NCBI RefSeq assembly: GCF_009646335.1
Contig: NZ_WJBU01000001.1
Location: 310,001-374,000, forward strand
DNA from: Caenimonas koreensis DSM 17982
GTDB taxonomy: Bacteria; Pseudomonadota; Gammaproteobacteria; Burkholderiales; Burkholderiaceae_C
DNA: 64,000 bases
Direction: 5' to 3'
The position numbers and the translations under genes were made by a program. The notes beneath the pieces were generated by a model. That model ran no database searches and was not told where the DNA came from. It saw nothing but the letters and a program-made list of their open reading frames with translations. Positions 1 through 10,204 of this stretch are shown in pieces. The stretch's first letter is position 1. Each line of letters opens with the position of its first letter.

Positions 1-1
1 G

Positions 2-334
2 CATGCGCAAGACGGCGACAAGCGGTTGCGCGCGCTGTGTGAGGCTGTGCTTGCCGCGCCGTCGCTGCGCGCGACATTGGGCGAATGGGCTGCGCAGGTT
101 GGCGCGAGCGAGCGCACGATGGCACGATTGTTTCGCGATGAGCTGGCGATGAGCTACCAGCAGTGGCGACAACAGGTCGTGCTGGCGCACGCCCTGCCCC
201 TGCTGGCACGCGGCATGCCGATCAGCCACGTGGCGGCGGCCAGCGGCTATGCGAGCGACAGCGCCTTCACTGCCATGTTCAAGGCGGCACTGGGCACGCC
301 GCCCAGCAGCTTCCAGGTCAAGGGCGGCGCTTGA
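2..334 (+). CDS. AraC-family transcriptional regulator, C-terminal part (partial)
   Basis: This is the C-terminal end of an AraC/XylS-type regulator. The frame is open to the left edge, so the N-terminal ligand-binding part lies outside the window. The visible 110 residues hold both helix-turn-helix motifs of the DNA-binding domain: a first helix around SERTMARLF, and the typical second motif HVAAASGYASDSAFTAMFK followed by LGTPPSSF. It converges on hutF, with stop codons about 35 bases apart. Its target and effector cannot be told from this fragment. A role in hut control is not indicated, because hutC is present. Confidence 0.85.
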   Translation, partial: HAQDGDKRLRALCEAVLAAPSLRATLGEWAAQVGASERTMARLFRDELAMSYQQWRQQVVLAHALPLLARGMPISHVAAASGYASDSAFTAMFKAALGTPPSSFQVKGGA

Positions 335-368
335 GGCGCCTGAGCTGGCTCAGGTGGCTCCAGCGGGT

Positions 369-1748
369 TCACCGGCTTCGGGCCCAGAGGGCTTGCATGG
401 CTGCGATGAATTCGCCGCGGATTGCGGGGTCGGCCACTGGCACCGCCTTGCCGGCTACGTGAACATCGCGCAAGCGCGCGTCAGGGCTTGAGAAAATCGC
501 GGCGTCGAGCAGGTGGCTGCGCGGCACACCCGCGAGCGACGGCGAGTCGGTATCGATCACCGAGAAGTCCGCACGCTGACCCACGGCGAGCCCGCCCAGC
601 GCAACGCCGGCCGCCGCCGGCCCGCCATGCAATGCGCCCTGGAACAACGCAGCCGCACTGCTCACGCTGAGCGCCGACGATGCAGCCACATTGCGCTTGC
701 GCAGGGCAAGCCGCTGCGAATACTCGAGCAGCCTCAACTCTTCCTGCCAGCTGCGTGTGACATGGCTGTCCGAGCCAATCGACCAGTTGCCGCTGCGGCC
801 CAGCCACGAAGGCAGGTCGAAGATGCCGTCGCCCAGGTTGCCTTCCGTCGTGGGGCACAGCACGATGGCCGCACCCTTCTCGCGCACGCCGTCGAGTTCG
901 CGCGGCGTGGCGTGCGTGGCATGCACGAGGTTCCAGCGCTGGTCGATGCCCACGTGCTCCAGCAGCCACTCGATGGGGCGCTGGCCGTGCTCGGCCACGC
1001 AGTCTTCAATCTCGCGGCGCTGCTCGGCGATGTGGATGTGAATCGGCATGCGTGCCGCTGACGCAGCAACATCACGCAGCTGCTGCCGCGCCACCGCGCG
1101 AATCGAGTGCAGCGCAACGCCCGCCGTCACGTTGCTCGCAGCACTCTCGCGTGCACGGATCTCCTGAGCGATGCGCATGACCGAGTCAGGTGTGGATGCA
1201 AACCGCGCCTGGTCTTCGCGCAAGCCCTTGGCTGCAAACCCCTGCCGCATGTACAGCGTGGGCAGCAGCGTGAGGCCGATGCCCGTGCGTTGGGCCGCAC
1301 GCACGATGGCCAGCGACATCTCCATCGGGTCCGCATAGGCGGCGCCGCCGACATCGTTGTGCAGGTAGTGAAACTCGCACACGTGGGTGTAGCCGGCCTG
1401 CAGCAGCTCGGCGTAGAGAAACGCGGCGATGGCCTCCAGCTGGCCGGGCGTGATGCGGTTGGCCGCGCTGTACATGCGGTCGCGCCAGCTCCAGAAGTCG
1501 TCGTCCTGCGATTCGCTGCGCTCTGTCAAACCCGCAATCGCGCGCTGGAACGCATGGCTATGGGCGTTCACGAGGCCAGGCAAGACGGGGCCAGTCAGTG
1601 TCGTCGCACCTGCACGCGCTTCGTGCGGTGTATTGGCATCGATGCCGGCCCACAAGCCGTCAACGCCCACGGTGAGCAGAACGTCTTGCGCCCACTCGCC
1701 GTTGACCCATGCCGCCGTTGCGAAAAACCGCTTGCCCCCCTCAGCCAT
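369..1748 (-). CDS. hutF: Formimidoylglutamate deiminase
   Basis: HutF hydrolyses N-formimino-L-glutamate to N-formyl-L-glutamate and ammonia, the fourth step of the five-step histidine route. It is a cytosolic amidohydrolase of 459 residues, normal for the family. Metal-binding motifs are visible: NAHSH (H63, H65), IHIAEQ with a histidine in the central part, and GSDSHV near residue 320. The start ATG is chosen at 1748 because the frame then overlaps the end of hutG by eight bases (ATGGCTGA), a translational-coupling arrangement. An upstream in-frame start would lie deeper in hutG. It is the last gene of the leftward hutCDIGF run. HutF together with HutG excludes the direct formiminoglutamase route. 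Confidence 0.95.
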   Translation of the reverse strand: MAEGGKRFFATAAWVNGEWAQDVLLTVGVDGLWAGIDANTPHEARAGATTLTGPVLPGLVNAHSHAFQRAIAGLTERSESQDDDFWSWRDRMYSAANRITPGQLEAIAAFLYAELLQAGYTHVCEFHYLHNDVGGAAYADPMEMSLAIVRAAQRTGIGLTLLPTLYMRQGFAAKGLREDQARFASTPDSVMRIAQEIRARESAASNVTAGVALHSIRAVARQQLRDVAASAARMPIHIHIAEQRREIEDCVAEHGQRPIEWLLEHVGIDQRWNLVHATHATPRELDGVREKGAAIVLCPTTEGNLGDGIFDLPSWLGRSGNWSIGSDSHVTRSWQEELRLLEYSQRLALRKRNVAASSALSVSSAAALFQGALHGGPAAAGVALGGLAVGQRADFSVIDTDSPSLAGVPRSHLLDAAIFSSPDARLRDVHVAGKAVPVADPAIRGEFIAAMQALWARSR

Positions 1749-2538
1749 ACATCGCCTCACAGGCAGCCAGTGCCGCACCCATCATGTCTCCAATCACGGG
1801 CTGCACCTGGCTCGCCAGCGCTTCGTTGTACGCGTACGGCGGCTGCTCGCTCATGTAGAGGCACTGGCACATCTCGAGTTGCACGGCATGGACGTTCTGC
1901 GACGGATTGCCGTAATGGCGCGTGATGTAGCCACCCTTGAAGCGGCCGTTCAGGACGTGGCTGACTTGCGGATACTTTGCCGCCGCACCCGCCACCGCAG
2001 CCGCAACGCGCGTATCTGCGCTCGCGCCATTGGCCGTGCCAATATTCAAGCCGGGCAGCACGCCCTCGAACAGCCACGGGATTTCGGAGCGGATGCTGTG
2101 CGCGTCCCAGAGCAGCGCATAGCCATGCTGCGCCTGGATGCGCGCCAATTCAGCGCCCAGCGCATCGTGATACGGCCGCCAGTAGTGCTCGCGGCGGCGC
2201 TCGCGCTCCTGCACATCGGGCTCGCGCCCCGCCACATACAGCGCATCGCCCGTGAAAAACCGCGTGGGGCACAGCTCGGTATTCGACGCGCCTGGATACA
2301 TCGGCGCGTCATCCGGCGGGCGGTTCAGGTCGATCAGATAGCGCGAGTAACGCGGCCGGATCACGCTCGCGCCCAGGCGCCCCAGCTGGTCGTACAGCCG
2401 CGCCAGGTGCCAGTCGGTGTCTTCCACAGCCAGCGCGCGTGGCACGTAGCTGCCGTGCAGCTCCGGCGGAATCTCAGTGCCGATGTGCGGCATGCTGACG
2501 AGCAGCGGCGCGGTGCCGGTATCGAGCGTGAAGGTCAT
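1741..2538 (-). CDS. hutG: N-formylglutamate deformylase
   Basis: HutG (N-formylglutamate amidohydrolase) splits N-formyl-L-glutamate into formate and L-glutamate, the last step of histidine degradation. The protein has 265 residues, the usual length. The N-terminus [13 protein letters not shown], the central [11 protein letters not shown] with its metal-binding Asp/His, and the [14 protein letters not shown] segment are typical of the family. It overlaps hutI upstream by four bases (ATGA) and hutF downstream by eight bases. These overlaps place it in the middle of one transcript. Confidence 0.96.
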   Translation of the reverse strand: MTFTLDTGTAPLLVSMPHIGTEIPPELHGSYVPRALAVEDTDWHLARLYDQLGRLGASVIRPRYSRYLIDLNRPPDDAPMYPGASNTELCPTRFFTGDALYVAGREPDVQERERRREHYWRPYHDALGAELARIQAQHGYALLWDAHSIRSEIPWLFEGVLPGLNIGTANGASADTRVAAAVAGAAAKYPQVSHVLNGRFKGGYITRHYGNPSQNVHAVQLEMCQCLYMSEQPPYAYNEALASQVQPVIGDMMGAALAACEAMYG

Positions 2539-3749
2539 CGTATGGTTCCGCGATAGATCACCTGGTGCATCGGGTTCGCGCCCATCACATACGCCAGTTG
2601 CGCGGGCCGCTCCACATCCCAGAGTACGAAGTCCGCGCGCTTGCCGGCTTCGATCACGCCGCGATCATGCAGCCCCAACGCCTGCGCAGCGTTGCGTGTG
2701 ACACCCGCAAGCGCCTCGTGCGGCGTCAGGCGGAACAGCGTGCAAGCCATGTTCAGCATCAAGAGCAGTGACGTGCACGGCGAGCTGCCGGGATTGCAGT
2801 CAGTAGAGATCGCGATCGGCACACCGTGCTGGCGCAGCAGGTCCAGAGGCGGCACACGCGTTTCGCGCAGGAAGTAAAACGCACCGGGCAGCAGCACGGC
2901 AACTGTGCCCGCCTTCGCCATCGCCGCTGCGCCCTCGTCGCCCAGCCACTCCAGGTGGTCGCAACTCAGTGCGCCATAACTCGCGGCCAGCTGCGATCCA
3001 CCGCTGTCGCTGAGCTGCTCCGCATGCAGCTTGACCGCTACGCCTGCCTGGCGCGCCGCCTGGAATACGCGCTCCACCTGCGCCGGCGTGAAGGCGATCC
3101 GTTCACAGAATGCATCCACTGCATCGACAAGGCCCTCTGCCTTCAAGACAGGCAGCATGGCGACCACGGCATCGACGTAGTCGTCAGGGCGGCCAGCGAA
3201 CTCCGGTGGCACTGCATGCGCGCCCAGGAATGTCGTGCGCACGTCCACGCGCTCGTTCACGCCCAGTTCACGCGCGGCGCGCAGGCACTTGCGCTCATGG
3301 TCCAGCGACAAACCGTAGCCCGACTTGATCTCGATCGTGGTCACGCCTTCGCTCATGAGTGCGCGCAGCCGCGGCAGGCTTTGTGCGATGAGGCCCGCTT
3401 GGCCGGCGGCGCGTGTCGCCTTCACGGTCGAAGCGATGCCGCCTCCAGCGCGGGCGATGTCTTCATACGTGGCGCCGTTCAGCCGCAGCTCAAATTCGTG
3501 GGCCCGGTCGCCGCCATAGACAAGATGCGTATGGCAGTCAATCAGGCCGGGGGTGACGAGGCGGCCACCTGCATCGTGTTGCAGGGCACAGCGCTGCGCG
3601 AGCTCGGCGGGCAGACCGGCGTGGGGCCCGACCCAGGCAATGGATTCACCCTGCACCACGATGGCGCCTTGATCAACCAGCCCGTAGGGCGTGCCAGCGT
3701 CCGCGCGCATCGTCGCAATGCGGCAGTTGCTCCACAGTTGCAGCGTCAC
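2535..3749 (-). CDS. hutI: Imidazolonepropionase
   Basis: HutI opens the ring of 4-imidazolone-5-propionate to give N-formimino-L-glutamate, the third step of the pathway. It is a 404-residue metal-dependent amidohydrolase. Motifs seen are [10 protein letters not shown] (metal ligands H73 and H75), KLHAEQ with its metal-binding histidine, CDHLE, and [10 protein letters not shown] near the end. The frame stays open about 375 bases further upstream. I place the start at the GTG at 3749, since this overlaps the hutD stop codon (GTGA) and gives the standard length and N-terminus ([10 protein letters not shown]). It overlaps hutG by four bases. Confidence 0.95.
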   Translation of the reverse strand: MTLQLWSNCRIATMRADAGTPYGLVDQGAIVVQGESIAWVGPHAGLPAELAQRCALQHDAGGRLVTPGLIDCHTHLVYGGDRAHEFELRLNGATYEDIARAGGGIASTVKATRAAGQAGLIAQSLPRLRALMSEGVTTIEIKSGYGLSLDHERKCLRAARELGVNERVDVRTTFLGAHAVPPEFAGRPDDYVDAVVAMLPVLKAEGLVDAVDAFCERIAFTPAQVERVFQAARQAGVAVKLHAEQLSDSGGSQLAASYGALSCDHLEWLGDEGAAAMAKAGTVAVLLPGAFYFLRETRVPPLDLLRQHGVPIAISTDCNPGSSPCTSLLLMLNMACTLFRLTPHEALAGVTRNAAQALGLHDRGVIEAGKRADFVLWDVERPAQLAYVMGANPMHQVIYRGTIR

Positions 3750-4297
3750 GGCTCGACCTCCATCCACAGCGCGTCGCGGCTCTCCACGCGAACCCGCGCG
3801 CCATGATCCACAGCACGCCACGCCAGCATGCCTTCGTCGATCACAAGAGGCTCGTCGTCGACCGTGATGCTGGTGGGTGCATTGGCGTACACCGCCACGA
3901 TGACCCGCGCGTCGCAGTGCTCCTGCCTGACTTGCGTGACACGATGCATGGCAGCCACCCGGCCGCGCACCATCAGGTTCAGATCCTGTGTGGCACCAGC
4001 GATCAAATGGCAATCGACGGCTGCGCCGCCGTCGAAGGCCAGTGGCGGGTCGTCGCGCGTCACACGGTGCTCGCGATCGCCCACCTTCAGCACGACCCCT
4101 GCGCCATGCAGCACCGCAAACCATCGCTTCACACCGGCAAAGGCGGAGAACGGTCCATCGTTTTCAACTTCGGCCACCGAGATGCGCAAGCGCCAGTCGT
4201 CAGGGCCAGGCATCGCCAGCAATTCACGCGTGGTGCCGCCGCCATTGCGCCACGGGCGTGATCGAACATCGGCCAGGCGGACCAGGTTCCATTTCAT
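3746..4297 (-). CDS. hutD: HutD family protein (hut accessory cupin)
   Basis: HutD is a small cupin-fold protein (183 residues here) found in many proteobacterial hut operons. In Pseudomonas it has been proposed to set an upper limit on pathway activity, but its molecular function is not settled. The N-terminus [26 protein letters not shown] and the [14 protein letters not shown] segment are diagnostic. The ATG at 4297 overlaps the hutC stop (ATGA) and the end overlaps the hutI start (GTGA), so it is translationally coupled on both sides. Confidence 0.92.
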   Translation of the reverse strand: MKWNLVRLADVRSRPWRNGGGTTRELLAMPGPDDWRLRISVAEVENDGPFSAFAGVKRWFAVLHGAGVVLKVGDREHRVTRDDPPLAFDGGAAVDCHLIAGATQDLNLMVRGRVAAMHRVTQVRQEHCDARVIVAVYANAPTSITVDDEPLVIDEGMLAWRAVDHGARVRVESRDALWMEVEP

Positions 4298-4998
4298 GCC
4301 TGGAATTCTCCGGCAAAGCTGTAGCGCGTGCCGGGATAGACCAGCCGTGCAACGCTCGCCACGTGCGGGCCGCTCACCGTGCGCCGCATCATGACGAGGC
4401 AAGGATCGGTTCGCTTCACGCCGAGCTCGCGCGCCTCTTGCGCCGTAGGCAGGCACGCTTCGATGGAATAGCTGGCTTCTGTGAGCGGGGCGTGCCGCAG
4501 CAGGTAAAGCGTGGGCGATGTCCTGGTGAAATCAGTGTCGAGGTAATCAGGCGCTGCAGCAGGATTGACGTAGCGGTCTTCATACTGGATGGGCACGGCA
4601 TTTTCGAGGTGGACCAGCACCGTGTGGAACACCTTCGCGCCTGCTTTCAGCTGGAACGAGGCCGCGACTTCCGGCGACGCCTTCACCCGCTCGACAACGA
4701 CAACCCGCGTGGTGTGCACATGCCCGCGCTCGGCCACTTCTTCATGGATGTCGCGGATGACGAGCCGCGATGAAATCCGGTGCAAATGCGCCACGCGCGT
4801 GCCCGAACCCTGCACGCGGTCGACCAGGCCTTCAGCAGAAAGCTCGCGCAGCGCGCGATTGACGGTCATGCGGCTGATGCCGAACTGCGCCATCAACATG
4901 GCCTCGCTCGGCACCGGGTCGCCCGGGCGCCATTCGCCACTGGCAATGCGTGTGCGGATGAATTCCTTGACCTGCTCGTACGCGGGGATGGCTCGCAT
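4294..4998 (-). CDS. hutC: Histidine utilisation repressor, GntR/HutC family
   Basis: HutC represses the hut genes until urocanate binds. The protein has 234 residues: an N-terminal GntR winged helix (about 1-70, with SEAMLMAQFGISRMTVNRALREL and VDRVQGSGTRVA) and a C-terminal UTRA effector domain (about 90-230). I start it at the ATG at 4998 because this gives the standard HutC N-terminus (MRAIPAYEQVKEFI). The frame continues upstream, but only through the control region and antisense to hutU. It is the first gene of the leftward hut transcript and diverges from hutU across a 94-base control region with a HutC-type operator, so self-regulation is likely. Confidence 0.95.
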   Translation of the reverse strand: MRAIPAYEQVKEFIRTRIASGEWRPGDPVPSEAMLMAQFGISRMTVNRALRELSAEGLVDRVQGSGTRVAHLHRISSRLVIRDIHEEVAERGHVHTTRVVVVERVKASPEVAASFQLKAGAKVFHTVLVHLENAVPIQYEDRYVNPAAAPDYLDTDFTRTSPTLYLLRHAPLTEASYSIEACLPTAQEARELGVKRTDPCLVMMRRTVSGPHVASVARLVYPGTRYSFAGEFQA

Positions 4999-5032
4999 GG
5001 TGGGTTCGTGTTTCGGCAGCAGGATAACCCAG

Positions 5033-5061
5033 TTGACACAAGTTGTATAGACAACTAGGAT
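5033..5061 (+). promoter_or_regulatory. hutU promoter with HutC-type operator in its spacer
   Basis: The sequence holds TTGACA (5033-5038), a 17-base spacer and TAGGAT (5056-5061), a near-consensus sigma-70 promoter pointing at hutU. The near-perfect palindrome AGTTGTATAGACAACT at 5041-5056 fills the spacer. It closely resembles the known HutC box (TTGTATATACAA type). A repressor bound here would cover both promoter elements. Because hutC starts only 42 bases to the left, the same site probably controls both directions. Confidence 0.8.
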
Positions 5062-5092
5062 TTGCGCGAACTCATGCCTCCAGGTGGAACGA

Positions 5093-6808
5093 ATGTCAGA
5101 CTTGTCCAGCACGCCATTCCTCGAAAGCCGCGCCCGCCCCGTTCGCTCGCCCCATGGCACGCAACTGTCGTGCGCCAACTGGCAGATCGAAGCGGCGTAC
5201 CGGATGATCCAGAACAACCTGGATCCTGCCGTGGCGGAAAACCCGGATGAACTCGTCGTCTATGGCGGCATCGGCAAGGCGGCACGCAACTGGCCCGCCT
5301 TCGACGCGATTCTTGATTCGCTGCGCAAGCTGCAACCGGACGAGACACTGATGGTGCAGTCAGGCAAACCAGTCGGCATCTTCCGCACGCATGAAGGCGC
5401 ACCGCGCGTGCTTATCGCCAACTCCAACCTCGTGCCCAAGTGGGCGACGTGGGAACACTTCAACGAACTCGATCGTGCGGGCCTGATGATGTTTGGCCAG
5501 ATGACGGCTGGCAGCTGGATCTACATTGGCACGCAGGGCATCGTGCAGGGCACGTACGAAACATTTGTCGAGGCAGGCCGCCAGCACTTCAACGGCGACC
5601 TCTCGGGCCGCTGGGTGCTCACTGCGGGCCTGGGCGGCATGGGTGGCGCGCAGCCGCTGGCCGCCTCGTTCGCGGGTGCCTGCTCGCTCAACATCGAATG
5701 CCAGCAGTCACGCATCGACTTCCGCCTGCGCACGAAGTACCTCGACAAGCAGGCCAAGGATCTCGACGAAGCGCTCGCGATGATCGCGCACCACACCTCG
5801 CGCAAGGAAGCCGTGTCGATCGGCTTGTGCGCCAACGCGGCCGAGGTCGTGCCCGAGCTGGCACGTCGTGCGAAGGCGGGCGGCATGCGCCCCGACATCG
5901 TGACGGACCAGACATCGGCGCACGACATCATCAACGGGTACCTGCCCGCGGGTTGGTCCGTCGCGCAATGGCAGGCCGCGCAGAAAGACGCGTCTCAACA
6001 TGCCGCCCTGACGAAGGCTGCCGGCGAATCGTGCGCGGCGCATGTGCAGGCCATGCTCGACTTCCACGCGATGGGCGTGCCCACCGTCGATTACGGCAAC
6101 AACCTGCGCCAGGTCGCGAAGGACTATGGCGTTGCCAACGCGTTCGACTACCCCGGCTTTGTGCCCGCCTACATCCGCCCGCTGTTTTGCCGCGGCGTCG
6201 GGCCGTTCCGCTGGGTGGCGCTCTCGGGCGACCCGGAAGACATCCGCAAGACCGACGCGAAGATGAAGGAGCTGTTCCCGCACAACGCGGCGCTGCACCG
6301 CTGGCTCGACATGGCGCAAGAGCGCATCAGCTTTCAGGGCCTGCCCGCGCGCATCTGCTGGATCGGGCTGGGCGAGCGTCACCTCGCGGGCCTGGCGTTC
6401 AATGAAATGGTCAAGAGCGGCGAGCTGAAGGCGCCCATCGTCATTGGCCGTGACCACCTCGATAGCGGCTCCGTCGCGTCGCCCAACCGCGAGACGGAAA
6501 GCATGAAGGACGGCAGCGACGCGGTGAGCGACTGGCCGCTCTTGAACGCGCTGCTCAACACCGCCAGCGGCGCGACGTGGGTGAGCCTGCATCACGGCGG
6601 CGGCGTCGGCATGGGCTACTCGCAACATTCGGGCGTGGTGATCGTTTGCGACGGCACGAAGGAAGCTTCAGAGCGAATCGCCCGTGTGTTGTGGAACGAC
6701 CCTGCCACCGGCGTGATGCGTCATGCCGACGCGGGTTACGACATCGCGATCAAGTCCGCACGCGACAACGGCCTGAAGCTGCCGATGATCGGGCCGGCCC
6801 GCGCATGA
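5093..6808 (+). CDS. hutU: Urocanate hydratase
   Basis: Urocanate hydratase converts urocanate to 4-imidazolone-5-propionate with tightly bound NAD+ as electrophile, the second step. The 571-residue protein matches the family length. Diagnostic stretches are [12 protein letters not shown] near the N-terminus, [22 protein letters not shown], the glycine-rich [12 protein letters not shown] (NAD binding), and the C-terminal [18 protein letters not shown] use the ATG at 5093 with AGGTGG just upstream, rather than the GTG nine bases earlier. It overlaps hutH by four bases (ATGA). Confidence 0.97.
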   Translation: MSDLSSTPFLESRARPVRSPHGTQLSCANWQIEAAYRMIQNNLDPAVAENPDELVVYGGIGKAARNWPAFDAILDSLRKLQPDETLMVQSGKPVGIFRTHEGAPRVLIANSNLVPKWATWEHFNELDRAGLMMFGQMTAGSWIYIGTQGIVQGTYETFVEAGRQHFNGDLSGRWVLTAGLGGMGGAQPLAASFAGACSLNIECQQSRIDFRLRTKYLDKQAKDLDEALAMIAHHTSRKEAVSIGLCANAAEVVPELARRAKAGGMRPDIVTDQTSAHDIINGYLPAGWSVAQWQAAQKDASQHAALTKAAGESCAAHVQAMLDFHAMGVPTVDYGNNLRQVAKDYGVANAFDYPGFVPAYIRPLFCRGVGPFRWVALSGDPEDIRKTDAKMKELFPHNAALHRWLDMAQERISFQGLPARICWIGLGERHLAGLAFNEMVKSGELKAPIVIGRDHLDSGSVASPNRETESMKDGSDAVSDWPLLNALLNTASGATWVSLHHGGGVGMGYSQHSGVVIVCDGTKEASERIARVLWNDPATGVMRHADAGYDIAIKSARDNGLKLPMIGPARA

Positions 6809-8346
6809 CTGAAACGCTTGTCCCTGGCGAGCTGACGCTCGCGCAATTGCGTCGCCTGTGCGCGCCTGTTCATGTGCCGGTGCAACTCGCACCCGCTTGC
6901 CGCAAGGCGATCCGCGCGAGTGCTGCGCTGGTGCGCAAAGCAGCGGACGGCGATGCGCCTGTGTACGGCGTGAACACCGGCTTCGGCAAGCTCGCGACGA
7001 CGCGCATCGCCAAAGACGATCTCGCGTTGCTGCAATTGAAGTTGCTTCGCTCGCATGCAGTGGGCGTGGGCGAGCCGCTGCCCGCCAGCACGGCGCGGCT
7101 GGTGCTGCTGTTGAAGGCGGCGAGCCTGGCGCGCGGCTATTCCGGCGTGCGAGAAGAAGTGGTCGATGGCCTGCTCGCGCTCTACAACCAGCAGATCACG
7201 CCCGTCATTCCGTGCCAGGGCTCGGTCGGAGCTTCGGGCGACCTCGCACCGCTCGCGCATCTGGCACTGCCGCTGATTGCCGAAGGCGAAGTGTTCTACC
7301 AGGGCGAGCGCATGAACGCTGCTGCGGCGCTCAAGCTCGCTGGAATCACCCCCCTGCAACTCGGCGCGAAGGAAGGCCTGGCGCTGATCAACGGTACCCA
7401 AGTCTCCACAGCGCTCGCTATCGACGCCCTGCTCGCGACAGACCGCCTCTTCGAATCCGCCGTGATTGCAGGCGCGCTCACGCTCGATGCCGCGCGCGGC
7501 AGCGACGGCCCGTTCGACCCGCGCATCCACGAAATTCGCGGCCAGCCGGGGCAGATCGATTGCGCAGCAGCCTATCGCGCCATCATGGTCGGCAGCGAAA
7601 TCCGGCGCTCGCATTTGCAGGACGACGACCGCGTGCAAGACCCGTATTGCCTGCGCTGCCAACCGCAAGTGATGGGCGCCTGCCTCGACCAGATGCGGCA
7701 CGCGGCGCGCATCCTGATGATCGAGGCGAATGCCGTGACAGACAACCCGCTCGTGTTCGACAACGAGATGCTCTCGGGCGGCAACTTCCACGCCGAACCC
7801 GTGGCGCTGGCCGCTGACGGACTCGCTCTCGCCATCGCAGAAATTGGCGCCATCGCCGAGCGACGGATTGCGATGCTGGTGGACACCGTCGTGTCGCGCC
7901 TGCCGCCCTTCCTCACGCCCGACCCGGGGCTCAATTCGGGCTTCATGATCGTGCACGTGACGGCTGCTGCGCTGGCCTCCGAGAACAAGTCGCTGGCGCA
8001 TCCCGCCTCGGTGGACAGCCTGCCCACCTCCGCGAACCAGGAGGACCACGTGAGCATGGCGACCTTTGCGGCGCGGCGGCTGGGCACCATGCTGCAGAAC
8101 ACGGCGCACATCGTCGCGATCGAGTTGATGGCGGCGGCGCAAGGCATCGAATTCCTGCGGCCACTCAAGACGAGCGATGCACTGGAAAGCGTGATGCGGC
8201 TCGTGCGCAGCGTGTCGCCCGCGATGATGCAGGACCGCAGCCTGGCACGCGAGATCGCCGCGGTGCATCACCTTGTGGCCAGCGGAGATGTAGGTCGCGC
8301 GACCGCATCGCAGATCACAGAGTTGCACGCATTGCGTTTGGCATGA
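6805..8346 (+). CDS. hutH: Histidine ammonia-lyase
   Basis: HutH removes ammonia from L-histidine to give trans-urocanate, the first step and the source of the HutC inducer. The 513-residue protein carries the A143-S144-G145 triad (in [14 protein letters not shown]) that cyclises into the MIO prosthetic group. It also has [10 protein letters not shown] near the N-terminus and the EDHVSM segment. The start ATG lies within the hutU stop (ATGA), so the two are coupled. An upstream extension of the frame into hutU is not used. Confidence 0.97.
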   Translation: MTETLVPGELTLAQLRRLCAPVHVPVQLAPACRKAIRASAALVRKAADGDAPVYGVNTGFGKLATTRIAKDDLALLQLKLLRSHAVGVGEPLPASTARLVLLLKAASLARGYSGVREEVVDGLLALYNQQITPVIPCQGSVGASGDLAPLAHLALPLIAEGEVFYQGERMNAAAALKLAGITPLQLGAKEGLALINGTQVSTALAIDALLATDRLFESAVIAGALTLDAARGSDGPFDPRIHEIRGQPGQIDCAAAYRAIMVGSEIRRSHLQDDDRVQDPYCLRCQPQVMGACLDQMRHAARILMIEANAVTDNPLVFDNEMLSGGNFHAEPVALAADGLALAIAEIGAIAERRIAMLVDTVVSRLPPFLTPDPGLNSGFMIVHVTAAALASENKSLAHPASVDSLPTSANQEDHVSMATFAARRLGTMLQNTAHIVAIELMAAAQGIEFLRPLKTSDALESVMRLVRSVSPAMMQDRSLAREIAAVHHLVASGDVGRATASQITELHALRLA

Positions 8347-8390
8347 ACCCTGCATAGATTGAACGACTACCTCACCCACGGAGAACTCCC

Positions 8391-9344
8391 ATGAAGAAGC
8401 TGCTCACCCTTTCCCTCGTCGCGTTCGCAGCCCTCACGGCGGCAACGGCGCAAGCGCAAGACACCAAGCTGGCCATCGGCATTTCAGGCTGGACCGGCTT
8501 TGCGCCGCTCACGCTCGCCAATGAGGCGGGCATCTTCAAGAAGCACGGCCTGGACGTGAGCATCAAGAAGATTCCGCAAAAAGATCGTCACCTTGCGATT
8601 GCTTCGGGCGACGTGCAGTGCGCCGCCACCACGGTGGAAACCTGGGTCGTGTGGAACGCCAACGGCGTTGCGACCACACAGATCTTCCAGCTCGACAAGA
8701 GCTACGGCGCTGACGGCATGGTTGTGAAGCCCGGCATCGCGAAGATCAGCGACCTCAAGGGCAAGACAGTGGCCGCGAGTGCTCCCGGCACGGCGCCCTA
8801 CTTCACGCTGGCATGGATGCTCAAGAAGAACGGCCTCTCGCCCAAGGACGTGAAGGTGGTGAACCTCGAGCCGCAAGCCGCCGCCAACGCGATGATCGCG
8901 GGCACCGCCGACCTGGATGCGGCCATGACGTACGAGCCGTACCTCTCGGCTGTTCGCGCCAAGCCGGAAGCCGGCAAGATCATCGCGACTACGCTGGACT
9001 ACCCGATGGTGATGGACACCTTCGGCTGCACGCCGAAGTTCCTCACGGAGAACCCCAAGGCTGCGAAGGCGCTGGCCGACAGCTACTTCGAGGCGGTGGA
9101 GATGATCAAGACCAACCCCGCCAAGAGCTACGAAATCATGGGCGCCGACGTGAAGCAGACTGGCGAGGCCTTCGGCAAGTCAGCCGCCTTCCTGCGCTGG
9201 CAGGACAAGGCCGCAAACCAGAAGTTCTTCGCCGGTGAGCACGCTGCGTTCAGCAAGGAAGCTGCGGACCTGCTGATGGAGGCCGGCATCATCAAGGCGC
9301 TGCCGGACATGAGCAAGCTGGCAGACACGCGCTTCATTCAATAA
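8391..9344 (+). CDS. NitT/TauT-type ABC transporter substrate-binding protein
   Basis: This is a periplasmic binding protein of the nitrate/taurine/pyrimidine-precursor class (NMT1/SsuA-like fold), 317 residues. A Sec signal peptide covers about residues 1-23 (charged MKK, hydrophobic core, cleavage after AQA). The mature N-terminus LAIGISGWTGFAPLTLANEAGIF is typical of the class. It starts 44 bases after hutH on the same strand behind GGAG, so it is probably co-transcribed with the hut genes. This makes histidine, urocanate or a related compound the first guess for the ligand, but the sequence alone does not show it. The permease and ATPase follow. Confidence 0.88.
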   Translation: MKKLLTLSLVAFAALTAATAQAQDTKLAIGISGWTGFAPLTLANEAGIFKKHGLDVSIKKIPQKDRHLAIASGDVQCAATTVETWVVWNANGVATTQIFQLDKSYGADGMVVKPGIAKISDLKGKTVAASAPGTAPYFTLAWMLKKNGLSPKDVKVVNLEPQAAANAMIAGTADLDAAMTYEPYLSAVRAKPEAGKIIATTLDYPMVMDTFGCTPKFLTENPKAAKALADSYFEAVEMIKTNPAKSYEIMGADVKQTGEAFGKSAAFLRWQDKAANQKFFAGEHAAFSKEAADLLMEAGIIKALPDMSKLADTRFIQ

Positions 9345-9346
9345 AC

Positions 9347-9418
9347 ATGAGCCCCCACGCTTGCCTGGCGGCTGCGCTGCCCCCCGAGGGGGCCGCGTCC
9401 GCCTTGCGGCGGCCCATC
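9347..9418. repeat. GC-rich Comamonadaceae-type intergenic repeat, copy A
   Basis: The 76 bases between the binding-protein stop and the permease start consist of ATGAGCCCCCACG, a variable middle, CTGCCCCCCGAGGGGGCCGC and a GGCGGCCCA end. A second copy in inverted orientation lies at 24916-24989. Both copies sit exactly between the stop (TAA) of one gene and the ATG of the next gene in the same operon. The CCCCC/GGGGG core can form a hairpin. I recognise the motif as common in Comamonadaceae genomes, from memory. Confidence 0.7.
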
Positions 9419-9420
9419 GA

Positions 9421-10200
9421 ATGAGACCGCTCCAACCTGTGGCCCCCGGCGCGCGCATCGCGCTGGGCGTGGGCTTCTTCATCGTCTTCTTCCTCGTGTG
9501 GGCGGGCTTCACGCTGGGCGGCTTCGTGTCGAAGACGTTCCTGGCTGACCCGATCACGATGGTGAAGTCGGGCTGGGACTTGCTGGTGAATCAGGGCTTT
9601 GCCAAAGACATCGGCATGACGGTGTGGCGCGTGCTGGGTGGCTTTGCCATCGCCGCCGTGCTCGCTATTCCGCTGGGCGTGCTCATGGGCGCGTACAAAC
9701 CGGTGGAAGCGTTCTTCGAGCCGTTCGTGAGCTTCGCGCGCTACCTGCCTGCGTCGGCATTCATTCCGCTGCTGATCCTGTGGGCAGGCATTGGCGAGGC
9801 GCAAAAACTCGCGGTGATTTTCATCGGCTCGTTCTTCCAGCTCGTATTGATGATTGCGGTGAGCGTGGGCAACACGCGGCGCGATCTGGTCGAGGCGGCC
9901 TATACGCTGGGCGCGAGCGACCGCGGCATCGTCAACCGTGTGCTGCTGCCGTCGAGCGCGCCGGAAATTGCGGAGACGCTGCGCATGGTGCTGGGCTGGG
10001 CCTGGACGTACGTGATCGTGGCGGAGCTGATCGGCGCGTCGAGCGGAATTGGCCACATGATCACGGACAGCCAGGCGCTGCTCGCGACCGACCAGATCAT
10101 CTTCGGCATCATCGTGATCGGCCTCATCGGGCTGGCGAGCGACTTCGCTTTCAAGGCGTTCAACCGCAAGCTGTTTCCGTGGGCACAGCTGGGTCGATGA
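9421..10200 (+). CDS. NitT/TauT-type ABC transporter permease
   Basis: This is an inner-membrane permease of the SsuC/TauC/NrtB type, 259 residues with about six hydrophobic segments. The EAA-type loop that contacts the ATPase is seen as EAAYTLGASDRGIVNRVLLPSSAPEI. The ATG at 9421 is used because the upstream extension would run through the repeat. It pairs with the binding protein before it and the ATPase that begins five bases after its stop. No strong ribosome-binding site precedes the start, consistent with the repeat having been inserted in the gap. Confidence 0.9.
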   Translation: MRPLQPVAPGARIALGVGFFIVFFLVWAGFTLGGFVSKTFLADPITMVKSGWDLLVNQGFAKDIGMTVWRVLGGFAIAAVLAIPLGVLMGAYKPVEAFFEPFVSFARYLPASAFIPLLILWAGIGEAQKLAVIFIGSFFQLVLMIAVSVGNTRRDLVEAAYTLGASDRGIVNRVLLPSSAPEIAETLRMVLGWAWTYVIVAELIGASSGIGHMITDSQALLATDQIIFGIIVIGLIGLASDFAFKAFNRKLFPWAQLGR

Positions 10201-10204
10201 CGCC

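Noticed and set aside
2535-4124. hutI starting at 4124 (529 codons).
   Set aside because: The extra 125 residues overlap hutD and look non-coding. The GTG at 3749 gives the standard length and a GTGA overlap with hutD.
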